From positions 118,652,467-118,716,466 of the forward strand of contig CM041084.1 of NCBI GenBank assembly GCA_023079485.1: a stretch of DNA of 64,000 nucleotides, in the 5' to 3' direction. Numbering within the stretch: position 1 is the first letter of the stretch; each line of letters begins with the position of its first letter. Source of the stretch: Archilochus colubris. Its lineage: Eukaryota > Chordata > Aves > Apodiformes > Trochilidae. A program made the translations under genes and the position numbers. The notes beneath the pieces were generated by a model. That model was not told the origin of the DNA. It did no database searches and worked only from the letters and a program-made list of their open reading frames with translations. This document shows, one piece after another, positions 1 to 11,200 of the stretch.

Positions 1-422
1 TCTTTAATCAAAATAACTTTAAAACAACTAATCCTCACTTAGGCTGGTCAGCTGAATCCACAGAGTGGTCCAGGAAAAATAAATCTACTCTCAAGAATGC
101 GAATGCAGACAACAATTAGACACAGATGTGAGTGAAATTAGTTACAGTTTACAAAATGCTACACTTCACATGCTTTCAGTTTTTTATGTGTAGTACAAAA
201 TTACAACATAGTAACAAACCACACTTATGAGGACCAGTTCCTAGAATAAAAACATTTCTGGGTGGCGTGTGCTTACACTCATATAGTCTTCCATTTTGCC
301 AACAGATTTCTGGATAATTGAAGTTCTGCGACACAACTCACATTTAAAAAAAAAAAAAAATGGTGGGGAAAAAATATATACATATGATGCAACAGCTTCA
401 CCCACCCAGCCAAAGGGGTCCA

Positions 423-450
423 TTAAAATAAAATAAAGTAAAATAAAATA
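423..450. repeat. AAAAT-type microsatellite
   Basis: Short imperfect pentanucleotide tandem of the type AAAAT, with one G interruption. It lies 60 bp right of an A15 run. Confidence 0.7.
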
Positions 451-1243
451 GAATTTAAAAATATCAAAAAGAGAAGAGCTGTCACTCACACGTCAGACTC
501 AGTGCTCTGATAAAACTAAAAATGCCTTATATGCTAAATGACATACACATTCTCCTCAGTAGCTCCAAAATATTACCGTGTATCATTTGATTGTTTTAAG
601 TAACTTTCACATCTCTCTCTTTACTATGAGGTTGCAGATCTGGGCACTGTATAGTACATGGCAAGAAAAAGGGGACAGTGATAGTGAAGCTACTTAGAAT
701 TCATCCATTTAAGAATCTTAAATCAGTAACATCAAATTCTGATTAGTTAATGAGGTCTTTTAAGTTTGCCTTTTTTCTAATTAAATTTATAATTCTTCAC
801 AGATGTAGGTTTTGTTGATGTTCAATTTGTCTCTCTCATTTTGTTAAACCTCACATAGTACTCCACCAATCCATTGAATAGCCACATTAAATCTGTTAAT
901 ACCATGCTCTTCAACCCCAGAAATTATTTCCAGAAGGCAAACTTGCTTTGAGAGATCATCAAACAAGACTTAAGGTACACATTTTATCACATTTTCCCTA
1001 CCACAGAGCTCAGGATGCGGAGGAAAATTCATGACTTTTGCACTGTTTATTATACTTTGCTAAATTACAAATCAAAAGCATCTGACAGAAGATCATGTAT
1101 GAAGCCAAAAAGTTAATAATGTTCTGTGAAAAGTAAACTGTAAATGGGAAGGGATTCCAAATTTCAGCAGCACAGAGAAAATAAAATGTAGGTACTTGTC
1201 TAAATTACAGGTTTTCCACAGTATTTTTGCTTGCTAGGAGCAA

Positions 1244-1276
1244 TTTTTTTTTCTTTTTTCTTTTTTTTTTTTTTTT
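1244..1276. repeat. Poly-T tract
   Basis: Thirty-three positions, all T except two C interruptions. Simple sequence. It could be the A-tail of an old minus-strand retrocopy, but nothing recognisable lies next to it. Confidence 0.8.
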
Positions 1277-2030
1277 AACTGGCTATAATTTAAAACATTT
1301 TTCCAGCTGAAAAGAAATTTTCTAAGTAAAAATAAGAAGTTAACGCAGAAAACTAGAGCCCTAGAGCCACCCCACACGCTTTTTCTTAAAACACAGTTCT
1401 ACTTTAAAGAAGCAAGTTTCAAAAACAATGGCAGTTTTCAAATCACAGTGTTCCTCCTTGGGAGGGGGAATCTGTCAGTTTTAAAGGAGGTGAGGGGTGA
1501 GGGCAGAAGAGGACTTTCCCCCCAGCAGCACTCTTTGCCTCCTTAAAAGCACAGTGCAAGAGGTAGCTACAGACATAATGGCTTCAACAGCAAAAAGGTT
1601 GCAAAACTAAAATGCAAATTGGCTCCAAAAAGGCACCTTGCTGGCAGCACTTGAGACTGGGTAATACTTTCACTCTTCCAATAATCATATTGCTGGGCTC
1701 TAAGTGAAGAGGTAGGGCTTTTTCACTAGATACTTATATCAAAGACAAATTGCACTTATTAAACCAGGAGCAGGTAATTATAGTTATTTCATTTTTAACG
1801 AGTAGTTTAAATTCTTTTAAAAGTGTTGCCCTATGTGCTCATTTCATACGCTTATGAATGAAATGTTTTGAAACCCCAACACTTTCTTCCCTTTAAGACA
1901 GAAATACTACAATGTGACAATGCTCCTATTATGACCAGCCATTTAAGAATGTCTTTCTGCTTTTCCAAGATTTTTTTGGCTCCTGAGAAATATTTCATAC
2001 TTATTGCAATTCAAACAAAATGATTACTCA

Positions 2031-2083
2031 TTCTTTCTTTTCTTTTTTTTTTTTTTTCTTTTTTTTTTCTTTTCCCCCCCTCC
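2031..2083. repeat. Polypyrimidine tract (53 bp)
   Basis: Pure T/C on the plus strand, mostly T runs and ending in a C7 run. It is followed by a CAAAG that superficially resembles a plus-strand splice acceptor. No donor or open frame supports an exon there, so it is listed only as simple sequence. Confidence 0.75.
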
Positions 2084-2552
2084 ATTCTCCAAAGGCAAAG
2101 CGTGACTCAAGCCGTCTGTCACTGTGCAGAACTGCTGAGAAGGGATGGCTGCTCATTTCCAGACCCTACCAGGCCTTGGTAAAAAACTCAGTGAGGTGCT
2201 TGGATACATACTCCTTGTCAGGAGTTTGTGAGCAACATGCAAAATCTCTGCGTGCACACACGTTTATATAATAAAAGCATACAACATGTATACACATAGG
2301 CATGTATATGTATTTAGAGATCCATATACAGCTTGTTTATTTATTTTACACATCAGCAGTCTGTGTTCTAGAAGATGCTTTCTGAACCATCTCAGCACGG
2401 GATGGAAATTAAAAGATTCTTAATACGTAATATATAACGTTAAAAACATCCAGTGATACGCACACAACATTTCCACTTCTTATGCCAATTTTGTCTCTGT
2501 GATAATTTTTAAATTTAAGCAAACTACATGCAACACGCTACCCACCTCCTTT

Positions 2553-2569
2553 CCCCCCCCCCCAAAAAA
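2553..2569. repeat. C11 run followed by A6
   Basis: Homopolymer C11 (2553-2563) joined directly to A6 (2564-2569). Sequence of this kind is prone to length errors, so any frame crossing it is unreliable. Confidence 0.8.
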
Positions 2570-3536
2570 GCTTTTATCTCTTCTGCTTGCCCTTTAAAAA
2601 ATTTTTTTGCTTACCAAAAAACCCTACCAAAACCCAGTCATCTTCTAAGAAACACTTTTAAACGCACTAACACCTTTACTTTTCCAGAACAAGCCCTTCA
2701 ATGCAAAGGGCAGTCCTTCCCCTTCTTGGTGATTGTCAGAAACACGGAGAGAAATACATACTTGGGAATGTGTTGGGGGTCTCTGTTGCTCAAATGCAAG
2801 ATGTAAATTTAATGAGACTTCAAAAGGTCTTTAACTTCCTCTTTCTAAGTTCATCGTTATAAATAAGCTACCTAAAATGTCAATAAACGTCAAATATTTC
2901 AGTCGTGAAGATGTTTATTCTGTCATCTTGAAAAGTTCTCCTGTGGGGCTCTGAGTTTTCCTTGGTGTTTGGAAAATTTAAACATACGAAGCAAAAGGAT
3001 TTCCTGCTTCAGAAAGCGCTGTCAAAATCTCTGTCAGGCATTCTTCCTTCCAATTCTTTTATTATTTTTCTCACGCTCTCGTGTCTCCCTCCGAACGGGC
3101 TGCAGGTTTCCTATATTACGTCCCTCTTTTCACCCCTCATTGAACATCTCCCCACCACGTTACTCCTACCCGCCGAACCATCAGCTCTCTAGGAAACCCA
3201 ACAGGAGAATCCCCAAACCTGCCTTGATCCCGGCAAACAGAACCGCCTCACATCAGCTTTGCGGGCAGCCTGCAAACCCCCAGCCTGAAACACGGCCAAA
3301 ACTCACCGCTTGCACCTAGCGATCTATAGAACTTAGCACTGCTCTTCTCCGGGAAGCCACAAAAAATTCTACCCCCCCCGTACTCCCCCCACCCGCGAAA
3401 CTCCGCGCACGGGCAATCCCCGCCGCACCCCGCGCTGCTCCGCCGGAGGTTTCTTGCCGTCTCCCTCTTTCCCTGCTCTTTTCCTCCCCCTCCGCCTGCC
3501 CCCGCCGCCGACAGCCGCTGTCAGCGCCCGCGCCTG

Positions 3537-3546
3537 GGTACTCACG
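3537..3546 (-). other. Minus-strand 5' splice site
   Basis: The plus strand reads GGTACTCACG, so the minus strand reads C then GTGAGTACC. Positions +1 to +6 of the intron (GTGAGT) match the U1 snRNA consensus in full. The flanking exon end CAGCACC is acceptable though not ideal. Confidence 0.65.
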
Positions 3547-3830
3547 GTGCTGGGGCGCGCCGTCTCCGCGGGCGCGCAGCCTCCGCGCTCGGGGGCTCAA
3601 AGCGCGGCAGCGGCGGAGGCGGCTCCCATGTATCGGCGGGACAGCGCGCCCCGGGGCGCAGGGGCGCGGGCCGGGGCCAGGGCCGGGGATGGGTCGGGCA
3701 GACAAAGCAGCGGCGGAGGCTGCCACCAGCCCCGCCGCCTCTGTGCTCAGCCGTGTGGGTCTGCCCAGGCAGTGCCTGCGGGCACGCTGCAGCTCCCGCG
3801 CCCTCTCTCCTCCTCACTCCCCTTCTTCGT
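3546..3830 (-). other. Candidate non-coding first exon
   Basis: The right-hand limit (the 5' end) is only a guess. The left-hand limit is the last exonic base before a minus-strand donor that reads CAGCACC then GTGAGTACC. Reading the minus strand, the only ATG between about 3830 and the donor starts at 3629 and opens an 11-codon frame that stops at once. The main start codon is therefore expected in a later exon outside the recognisable sequence. The longer minus-strand frame 3316-3726 begins with GTG, has no internal ATG and runs through the donor into the intron, so it is not taken as a protein. The exon is G/C- and purine-rich in the minus sense. Confidence 0.5.
3597..3629 (-). other. Short upstream ORF in candidate exon 1
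   Basis: ATG at 3629, ten codons (MGAASAAAAL) and TGA at 3597-3599, all inside the proposed first exon. Its start context has T at -3 and G at +4, so it is moderate to weak. If the exon is transcribed, this would be an upstream ORF. Its length and alanine content are what GC-rich 5' UTR sequence gives by chance. Confidence 0.3.
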
Positions 3831-3853
3831 CCTCTTTTTTTTTTTTTCCCTTG

Positions 3854-3925
3854 TTTTTTTTTCCTCCTTTTTTTTTTCCTCCTTTTTTTTTTCCCTCCTT
3901 TTTTTTTTTTTTCTTTCCCCTCTTC
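3854..3925. repeat. 72-bp pure polypyrimidine / polypurine tract inside the CpG island
   Basis: Every base from 3854 to 3925 on the plus strand is T or C. It is built from repeated units of a T run followed by CCTCC or CCCTCC. One G at 3853 separates it from a further Y tract (3830-3852). Long pure purine-pyrimidine tracts with mirror symmetry can form triplex (H-DNA) in vitro and are common near vertebrate promoters. That is family knowledge and has not been shown here. It lies between the inverted CCAAT box and the candidate exon, so the transcription start may fall within or beside it. Confidence 0.85.
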
Positions 3926-3983
3926 GGGTTTTTTGTTTTTGTTTTTGTAATGCAAACCGCAGCTATGCTCTTGTCCCAACCTT

Positions 3984-3988
3984 ATTGG
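3984..3988 (-). promoter_or_regulatory. Inverted CCAAT box
   Basis: ATTGG on the plus strand, within CTTATTGGTTT. This is CCAAT on the minus strand, the NF-Y core. Its position is suitable for a minus-strand start near 3830-3930. Confidence 0.5.
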
Positions 3989-4178
3989 TTTAAAAGCAAC
4001 AACTGCAATGAGGCTTGCGCGGTCTGAAGTCAACCTTCCCGCTTTGGGAGAAATGCAGACGGGGCTGCAGCGCTCCGCCGGCCTACGGCTGCGCGGAACC
4101 GGCGCGGGATCAGCGCAGGGGTTACGCGCCCCTATCCAGCGGCCGCTCCTCCGCGCACAGCCAGAGCCCCCCCTTAGC

Positions 4179-4214
4179 TTTTTTTCTTTTGTTTTTTTTT
4201 CTTTTTTTTTTTTT
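4179..4214. repeat. T-rich tract at the CpG-island edge
   Basis: T runs broken by single C or G bases. It forms the right edge of the CpG-dense region. Confidence 0.75.
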
Positions 4215-4390
4215 GCACCTTCTTCAGCCTCACCCCCGAAGAAGTAATGAATCCCTCGGGTCCTTCCTCGTTTAAAAAGTTTAATTGTGCGTAGATGCGT
4301 CCCCTCTAGTAAGCTGGGCTTAAACAAAAGCCGTACTGATAGAATAACCGGAATTAAACCAACATTATATCAATGAGAGAAGCTGAATAA

Positions 4391-4401
4391 GGATACTCAC
4401 A
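4391..4401 (-). other. Possible second minus-strand donor
   Basis: The plus strand reads GGATACTCACA, so the minus strand reads T then GTGAGTATCC, another full GTGAGT. It would end an alternative, more upstream first exon containing the sequence right of 4401. No start site or CpG signal supports it directly, so it may be chance. Confidence 0.2.
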
Positions 4402-5202
4402 GAGGTTCTTTAGCATACAACCAGCATGCACGTCCGGACATGCCGTTTTGATTGGATATGTAACAGATTTGTTCTCAAATATCTGAGATTCTTGCAACCT
4501 TGTAAAGAAAGGGTCTGCTAAAACTATTTAAGCCAGACTTCTCCAATTTAAAGGTATTTATTAAATAAAGTATCTGGAACTTTTAAAATAGTTTAAGCCA
4601 TGCAGATATGAGAAATGTCTGTTCCTCTAAAACCAACTGTGAATATAGTAATATTTACATTTTAAAATATTACCTACTAAAGTTTTAAAATTTAAAACTA
4701 TGTAAAGGACCTTTCCCTAGATCTTATAAATATTTCCAAAGAAGAGAGCACAGTAGCATGGAGTTAAATTTGTGCATTAAGTAACAGTGACTCTTTAAAG
4801 CTTAGGGTTTACCAATCAATAAGTAATTAAGTAATTTAATTAGTAAGCCATTAAACTGAAATGAGTTTATGATACATTTCTATTACAGCACTTTTAGTTG
4901 CCCATAATTAAAAAAAAAAAACAACAAACAAAAAACCTCAAACCCAACAACTTTAAAACAAACTTTAAAAAATATATATATTATGTTAAAAAGCATTACA
5001 ACATATACAATAACTAAATATGACCAAGGTTCTCTAGAGCATTTCCACTTTGCAGACAGTAACTTTCAATTCATGTAACAGTTTTTTTTCCTATACTTTT
5101 TCAGTGCACATAATCTAAATATGATGAGGAAAACAGTGTAAGGATTTGCAGTATCAAAAAAAAAAAAAAGTCTTAATACTACGCTAGGTCTTCAGTAACA
5201 GG

Positions 5203-5283
5203 AAAAAAAAAAAAAAGATTTAAAAACAAAATAAAGCCAAAACAAACAAACCAAAACCAAAACAAACAAAAACCAAACAACAA
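5203..5283. repeat. A-rich and CAAA/CAAAA-type simple repeat
   Basis: An A14 run (5203-5216) followed by an imperfect tandem of CAAA and CAAAA units to about 5283. A related A-rich block lies at 4910-4937. No retroelement body is recognisable on either side. Confidence 0.75.
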
Positions 5284-8200
5284 CTTTGCACTGTATAAAT
5301 AGACGGAAAGAGAACTTTTTTTTTCTTTGTAAAAATCTGTGGTTATTCACTGCTAATATATCCTTACCTTCAATTAACTAATCTGTGAATGAAAACGATA
5401 CTTCTAGAGGAGAAACGTCTTCTGGCTACTACATCCCAGGAAGCGAGACATTATTTTGTAGCAAGTACATTGGGAATACTTCAGGAAAGCAGATCGGTTT
5501 GCAAAGCTACAAGTCAAACCCGAGCTGAAAAGGCACCTAGGATTTCATTTTGTTTAGCGGAGAAAAGGGATCTCGGGACAGTCACACACCATATATGGGA
5601 ACCCAGGTCAAAATAAGCAGCTTTCCATTGGGCCCGTCTGTGTAGCCAGCACAAACACAATCCCTTCACTTCTTTATAGTCACAAACCAGAGCTCACGCC
5701 AAGAGAACTATTTATGATGCTCTATATTAAACTGTGAAAGAAATACAAATTGCTTATTACAGAGACATGCAGTTTTGTCAGGTAGAGTTCACTGAAATCC
5801 TGAAATACCAGGCTATGAAATCGTTCCAAGCTCTGTGCTTCTTGGAACAGCCATGATCCTCTGAAAAAATGTTTACCAGTGAAGTCTTTAACAGTATTAA
5901 TAAGATCATTTTTTAAAAAAAAAACAACCTACCCAATCCTATATAGTGTTAAAGACACATGTCTTGTTTCACTGTCTCCAGGAGCTCCATCTATTACATG
6001 GAAAAGATCAGGCACATACTTGCAGGAAGCAGAAGCTCATTTTTCTTTTTCTTTAAAAAAAAAAAAAACAACAACTCAAAAAATATCAGGTTGTGAGGTA
6101 CCATCTGACACTGGAAAGTGTAACTCGAAACCTTTTCTCAAAAATAGTGATACTTTAATGTTGCTATGATAATAAAAAATTATTTTTAAAAATGCGACTT
6201 CCAGTGAAGCATGTATATTTTTGCATAAGTCTATTTCTTTCCACATTTGAAAAAAAATTTCTTTTTTACTCTTTTAAATATAAAGCTTACTGAACAGGTT
6301 TACTGTTAGCTAGAATTTGTAGTCCCTAATGAGAGTTTTATCTAAGTAATAACTTCAGGAGTGTGCCCAGTCTCTGTATTTAATTAAACTAAGACAGATC
6401 CCCCCACACACATACAGAGCTTGATGATGTGATGATAAACATGGGATAAGCTATAGAGAGGCTAAAATGATCAGAAGAAGGGAGCTGAAGATGCATTGCA
6501 AGAAAAGAATCACCTTTGAATTTTTAATTTCTTCTGTAGCATGGCGTGCAGGCACTATGGGAACTGAAGCTGTATAAATGATCTTAGATGGGGGATATAA
6601 GATAAAGTAGGGTCCTCTGTGTTTATACAGCCATTAAACAGTGCCTTAAAGTTCTTTATCTGATGTCTGAAGACTGGACTTCAGATCAGTGTATATCATT
6701 ACCCTATGGTATGGTCTAACCTATGAACTTACCCTATAGCTGATACCATGGACCAGATCCTCATTTGGCTTAAGTGAGTGCAGTTTTTTTATTTCAATAG
6801 CTAATCCAATTATGCCAGCTGAGCACTGCACCTATTTGAATTCTTTTCAAAAGAGGTTTGTTTACTTGGCTTTTTGGTTTTGTTCTTCCAACTAACTGCA
6901 TACCAAATCAGTGTAGGCTGGCTTGTTGATCACTGGCACCCAACATCAATTTTAAAACCACAATTGCACTAACACTGGGTTTGGAAGAGAGATTTCAGTG
7001 GGATTTGTATATGTTTACATCATGCCTGAATTTGCCCTGATTCTGCATTCCTGCTGATGCAGCTGCAATCTCAAGCATCATAAGAAAGAAAGGACCAGGC
7101 TTATTACATAATATCAAATGCACAACAAGCTATTTGGGATATTGTTACAGAGATTACTCATGCAATATGGTTTTAACTCTGTATGCAGCATCACACACTT
7201 GTTTTAGCAGAAGTAAAGCAGGTCCTTTGGGAACACGATGTTTAACGACTGCTTCATTGCCACAACTACAGATGTGTTGAGAGTTTAGAAAAACAATACG
7301 GATATGGAATAATGGGATGTTTGCATGTTTACCTCTGAGCAGGAAAGACTTCGGAAATAATTAACATGAGAAGCAGGCCCAGGAAGACCACGCTTCACTA
7401 AAGCAAGAGATGCAACCCATTGCTCCCCAGAGCCACTGCCTGGCTCTTCCCTTGACAACTGCCTGAAGCAGGCAATATCCCTCCTATGTCTCCATCCAAG
7501 TTTTATCTTACACATCGCAGCTGTTGCCTAGAGACGCCCCTGGCTGGAGCAGAAGTTTGCAGCATTTGACAGGAGCCCTTATTGTCTCATGCTGCCCACG
7601 TGAGCAAAAGTAGAAAGACCTTGGTAAATACAAACAAAAGAAGTGACAGAAAGCAACCATTTTAAGTTGCTTTAAGTATCAAAAGTGGGATTGAGAAGGA
7701 CAGTTTCACTACTTCTTTCATGATACACTGAATAAAATTAATAATTAATTAAGGTCTATGTGCAATGTGTTGTAAAAAAAGGGGTGACATGCTTAGCCAC
7801 CATCCTTAGCCAAAAAGTGTATGAACTGATGGCCTCAATGACATTGCTGCTAGTTTGCATGCCATTGAACTTGGTTTTAATCAGCAACTTCAGTATGAAG
7901 TACAGGATCATTTTGTATAATTTAAAATAGGAAGTGGTGGTCTTTATTATCTTAAGTAGATACGTCTTTGGGTTTTTGAATGACTTCATATCATTCTGAA
8001 ATAGTTCTTGACAGCTATGGTATATATGGATGCAGAAATTTTCACAGAAGTGGTCAAAGTCTAGTTTGATGGCAAATATTTTGTTGTATCTCAATTTTTC
8101 ATTTTCCCAAAATCAATATATGTATGTTTGGTTTTTTTTTTCAATAGGCTTGCTGCATATTAAAAGCATTAGGTAACAAAGGAAAAAATATAGCACATAC

Positions 8201-11200
8201 ATATTTATAGACAAAATCGGTATAAACTATATATATGCTCAGTAGTCTTAAGGGCAAAATAAGTAAGTAAGTTGCCAGTGTGAAAGGAGGACTTTCCACC
8301 TGAATTTAAGTTTCAAATGTATCTAATACTGTCATCTGGTTTTGGTACTTTGTAACCCTCAACTGAAAACTCCCCACATCACTTTTATGTTTTAGAAATC
8401 TCATTAATGTAATTATACTTATGATCATTGTGCAAGAACAAAAACAAACAAACCTGACAAGTTTTGGTCTCCAGAACCTCTGAAGGAAATGCTAAAAGGA
8501 TGGCATCCTTTTCCCTAAAGACTGGGTCCACGACACTGAACGCTGAGATCTACCCTGATTTAAGAGTAATCTTGTAGCTTTTCTAACTACAAGAGCTTTC
8601 ATTTAAGCAACATCTTATCTAATAAGCTAAACTTCTGAAAATTACTTTCCAATAAAGTTCAACTGTTTTACAGGAGGATTTTTAATACTGCCTGTGGTAC
8701 CTGAGAATCAGTGACAATGTCACTCTTTTATTTTTTCCACAAAAACCTCAGCTCAGAAGATAGATAAACATGTTAGTTACTGGTTGTAAAAGTAGTCCTG
8801 ATGAAGGCAACATAATTGTCTTTTAATAAAGTTACTTGGAGAATTAGATGTTTGCAAGACAGGGAGTCAAATCAAAGGAATAAATCACAACCTGAGAGTG
8901 TCCTTGAGGAAGAACTAATTTCTCTATTTCACATTCAGGCTTTCTACTCCAGCTCAGTCTAAAAACATAACTGCCTAAAAAATTGAACATAATCATCCTT
9001 CACTGTGATGTGCAAATAATAATTTGCTTACAAAAATGAGCAAGTCAAGTCAAATGCACAAGTAATGATGACGAGGAGCAGCTTGCTAGCACTCTAACAG
9101 GCCATAAAAGCTACACTCAGTCATTCCTCAAAAGACTGAGTTGCCTGAAGAACGCAGTACAAATGAGAGATTGCCAGTGAACTGACAAAATAATCAAGTC
9201 CCGTTGTTCTGTAAAGACTGTAAAACACATCATTTCATACAAATGCCATTTTTCCATAGTTTGTCCTCCCACAACTATTTAAGCCTTCCTCATCTTTCAT
9301 TTGGTGCTACTAGAAAAAAGTCAGAATTCTCAAACCATTGCAAAAATTTTTTTTTTCACAGCAATAACTTACATTTTTGCCAGTGACATAAATACAGCGT
9401 GCTGTATAACATGAGTCAGCTCAGTAATGCTAGACTGTCTTTTCTCCAACTATTTTCCATTAACATGAACAAAACCCATTTTGTCAGCACCTCCTATAAG
9501 GTGAAAAGGGAGATGGAAAGTTCCTCTTTGTTTTTCAGCTCTGAATTAAAGTCCTACTCAGAATTCTTAATTCTGCAAGAAAAATACACTTATTCACTAA
9601 CCACAGAAACAATAGGTTTATTTGTTGCAAATTCCATTTTTTAAAATTGTTTTCTAAATGCATTCCGTATTTCTTCCCTGGAGCATCATTCATGTCACTG
9701 TTCAACAGTAGATGGAGCAGTGGATCATCACAGTATTTTAGTTATTTGTGTCCATTATTGCAAAATTTCTCAGCTGTTGACATATAAGACTGGACAAGCA
9801 AATCAAAAAATATAGAGAAAGAAAACAATTGTTAATTAAAGCATTTAGAATTACAAAGGAAATCAAAAGAAGAGCAATCCAAGCTCACTTTGAGAAAATA
9901 TTAAGCCAAGCCTGAATGTGAGCCACCACCACACATTTGAATCACAAACCTTTTGTTAGCTGAATACAGTAAATATGTATGTTCTTAACCTTGAAACATT
10001 CAGTCACAAATCTTTTTCTTACAACAATCAGGAAGGGTGAAGTAACTTCTAAAACTGAAGATCATAAATACTCCACATTTTGGGTCTTGTAATGAAAAGG
10101 AAAAAGTGGAAGTCTAAGAGAAAATGATAACAAGGGCCATTTATTTTACACTTGCATCAACTGATTTTTCCTGCAAGCTGTTTTTAAGAAATTTACCACA
10201 ATAATCTCTTTTGAACCTTACAGTAATTATACCATGACCCTCATTTATTAAGCAGGGGTTGGATCCTCACCTAACCATAATCACCTAGAATGAAGCAGTT
10301 ACTTTAAGATGCTCATCCCAACCTTCATCTTAAGTGGAGAGAGAAAGACACTTCAGTCCATATGCCTATGTGGGATTAGTTTTGAGGTTTCCCCTCCCCA
10401 TGGGCACAGATGATGGGTTTAAGATAGCTCTCAGGCTTTGATGGCTTCAGCTCCCCCAAGAATCCAGACTTTGTTGAACCCATCAGTATACTTTCTTTTA
10501 AAATCCATTAAGTTTCAATAGTAATTGTATTCACAGAAATTTCAATTGCCACATGCTCTATTTTGAAACTTTGTGTAATTACTCAGAGTCAGACTGCCAA
10601 TATTTGTTGTTACAAATCAAGGCCAGAGGAAAACTTCTCAGATGGCTTCAAAGCCCCAGTACTCATCTCCAAGCCTGGCTCCCTCCCCCGCTTCCTTCCA
10701 GCAGCATTAACTTTTTCTCTGCAATCTCACAAATCGGAAAAAGAGTAACCTCTAAAGCTGTGTTAGACTGAAGGTCAGAATTCAAAGGACTGGTAACTTT
10801 ATCCACAGAGCCTTGCAATCACATTGCTATTGGAAACACACCCAGAAGCACCAGCACTCGAGATGTTTTTATTAAGCAATGTCAATAGGTACAAAATTTG
10901 AAGGTTGGTTGGGTTTTTTCCATACTGTCAGGTTTATCAAGACTCATATTTGCAAGAGATTGAATTGCTTTCGGCCACCGAATTTTAGTTTAATGTTCTC
11001 TGAGGTAAGGAACTGGGCTCGGTGTTACATGCTAATGAAAACAGCAGCTTTGGTTTGTTTATCTAAATACTTAAAGAGAGGCACCTCTTGCAGCCAAAAT
11101 GTAAACAAAGCTTAAACTCTTTTTACTGCTTGGATACTTCCAGGCTGCTAATATGCTTTTCTTTTTTTTAAATTAAGTGCATTATACAGACATTCTGCAT

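Larger units (their letters stand above)
1..3390. other. AT-rich non-coding stretch, probably intron 1 of a minus-strand gene
   Basis: No convincing coding exon is visible on either strand. The stretch contains an A15 run (346-360), an AAAAT-type pentanucleotide repeat (about 423-450), a T-rich run (1244-1276), a 53-bp polypyrimidine block (2031-2083) and a C11 run (2553-2563). Because a strong minus-strand donor sits at 3545/3546, the sequence immediately left of it should be the 5' part of that gene's first intron. This is an inference. Where that intron ends cannot be seen, and part of the interval could equally be an exon, a 3' UTR or intergenic. Confidence 0.5.
3390..4175 (-). promoter_or_regulatory. 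CpG-island promoter of an unidentified minus-strand gene
   Basis: The CG dinucleotide is dense from about 3390 to 3760 and again from about 4010 to 4170, in a window that is otherwise strongly CpG-depleted. The two halves are separated by a polypyrimidine block (3830-3950). An inverted CCAAT box (ATTGG, 3984-3988) lies just upstream in the minus-strand sense, and a near-consensus minus-strand splice donor lies at 3546/3545. In vertebrates a CpG island with a CCAAT box and a donor within a few hundred bases usually marks a promoter with exon 1. No TATA box is evident. Minus orientation is preferred because no comparably good donor was seen on the plus strand. Bidirectional transcription cannot be excluded. 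The gene cannot be named from this sequence. Confidence 0.75.

Noticed and set aside
2155..2240. Possible terminal coding exon on the minus strand (ending ...EYVSKHLTEFFTKAW then stop)
   Set aside because: A CAG precedes the frame, but the polypyrimidine tract is weak, the frame is under 30 codons and I recognise no homologue.
2020..2271. Plus-strand exon after the polypyrimidine block near 2083
   Set aside because: The acceptor would be AAAG rather than CAG, there is no matching donor, and the frame begins in the low-complexity tract.
3316..3726. 136-residue minus-strand frame (AASAAALSARPIPG...)
   Set aside because: It starts with GTG, has no internal ATG, is low in complexity and crosses the predicted splice donor into intron.
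3542..4327. 261-residue minus-strand frame across the CpG island
   Set aside because: It is mostly lysine/arginine/glycine translated from the polypurine tracts, it reads through the CCAAT box and past the donor region, and no domain is recognisable.
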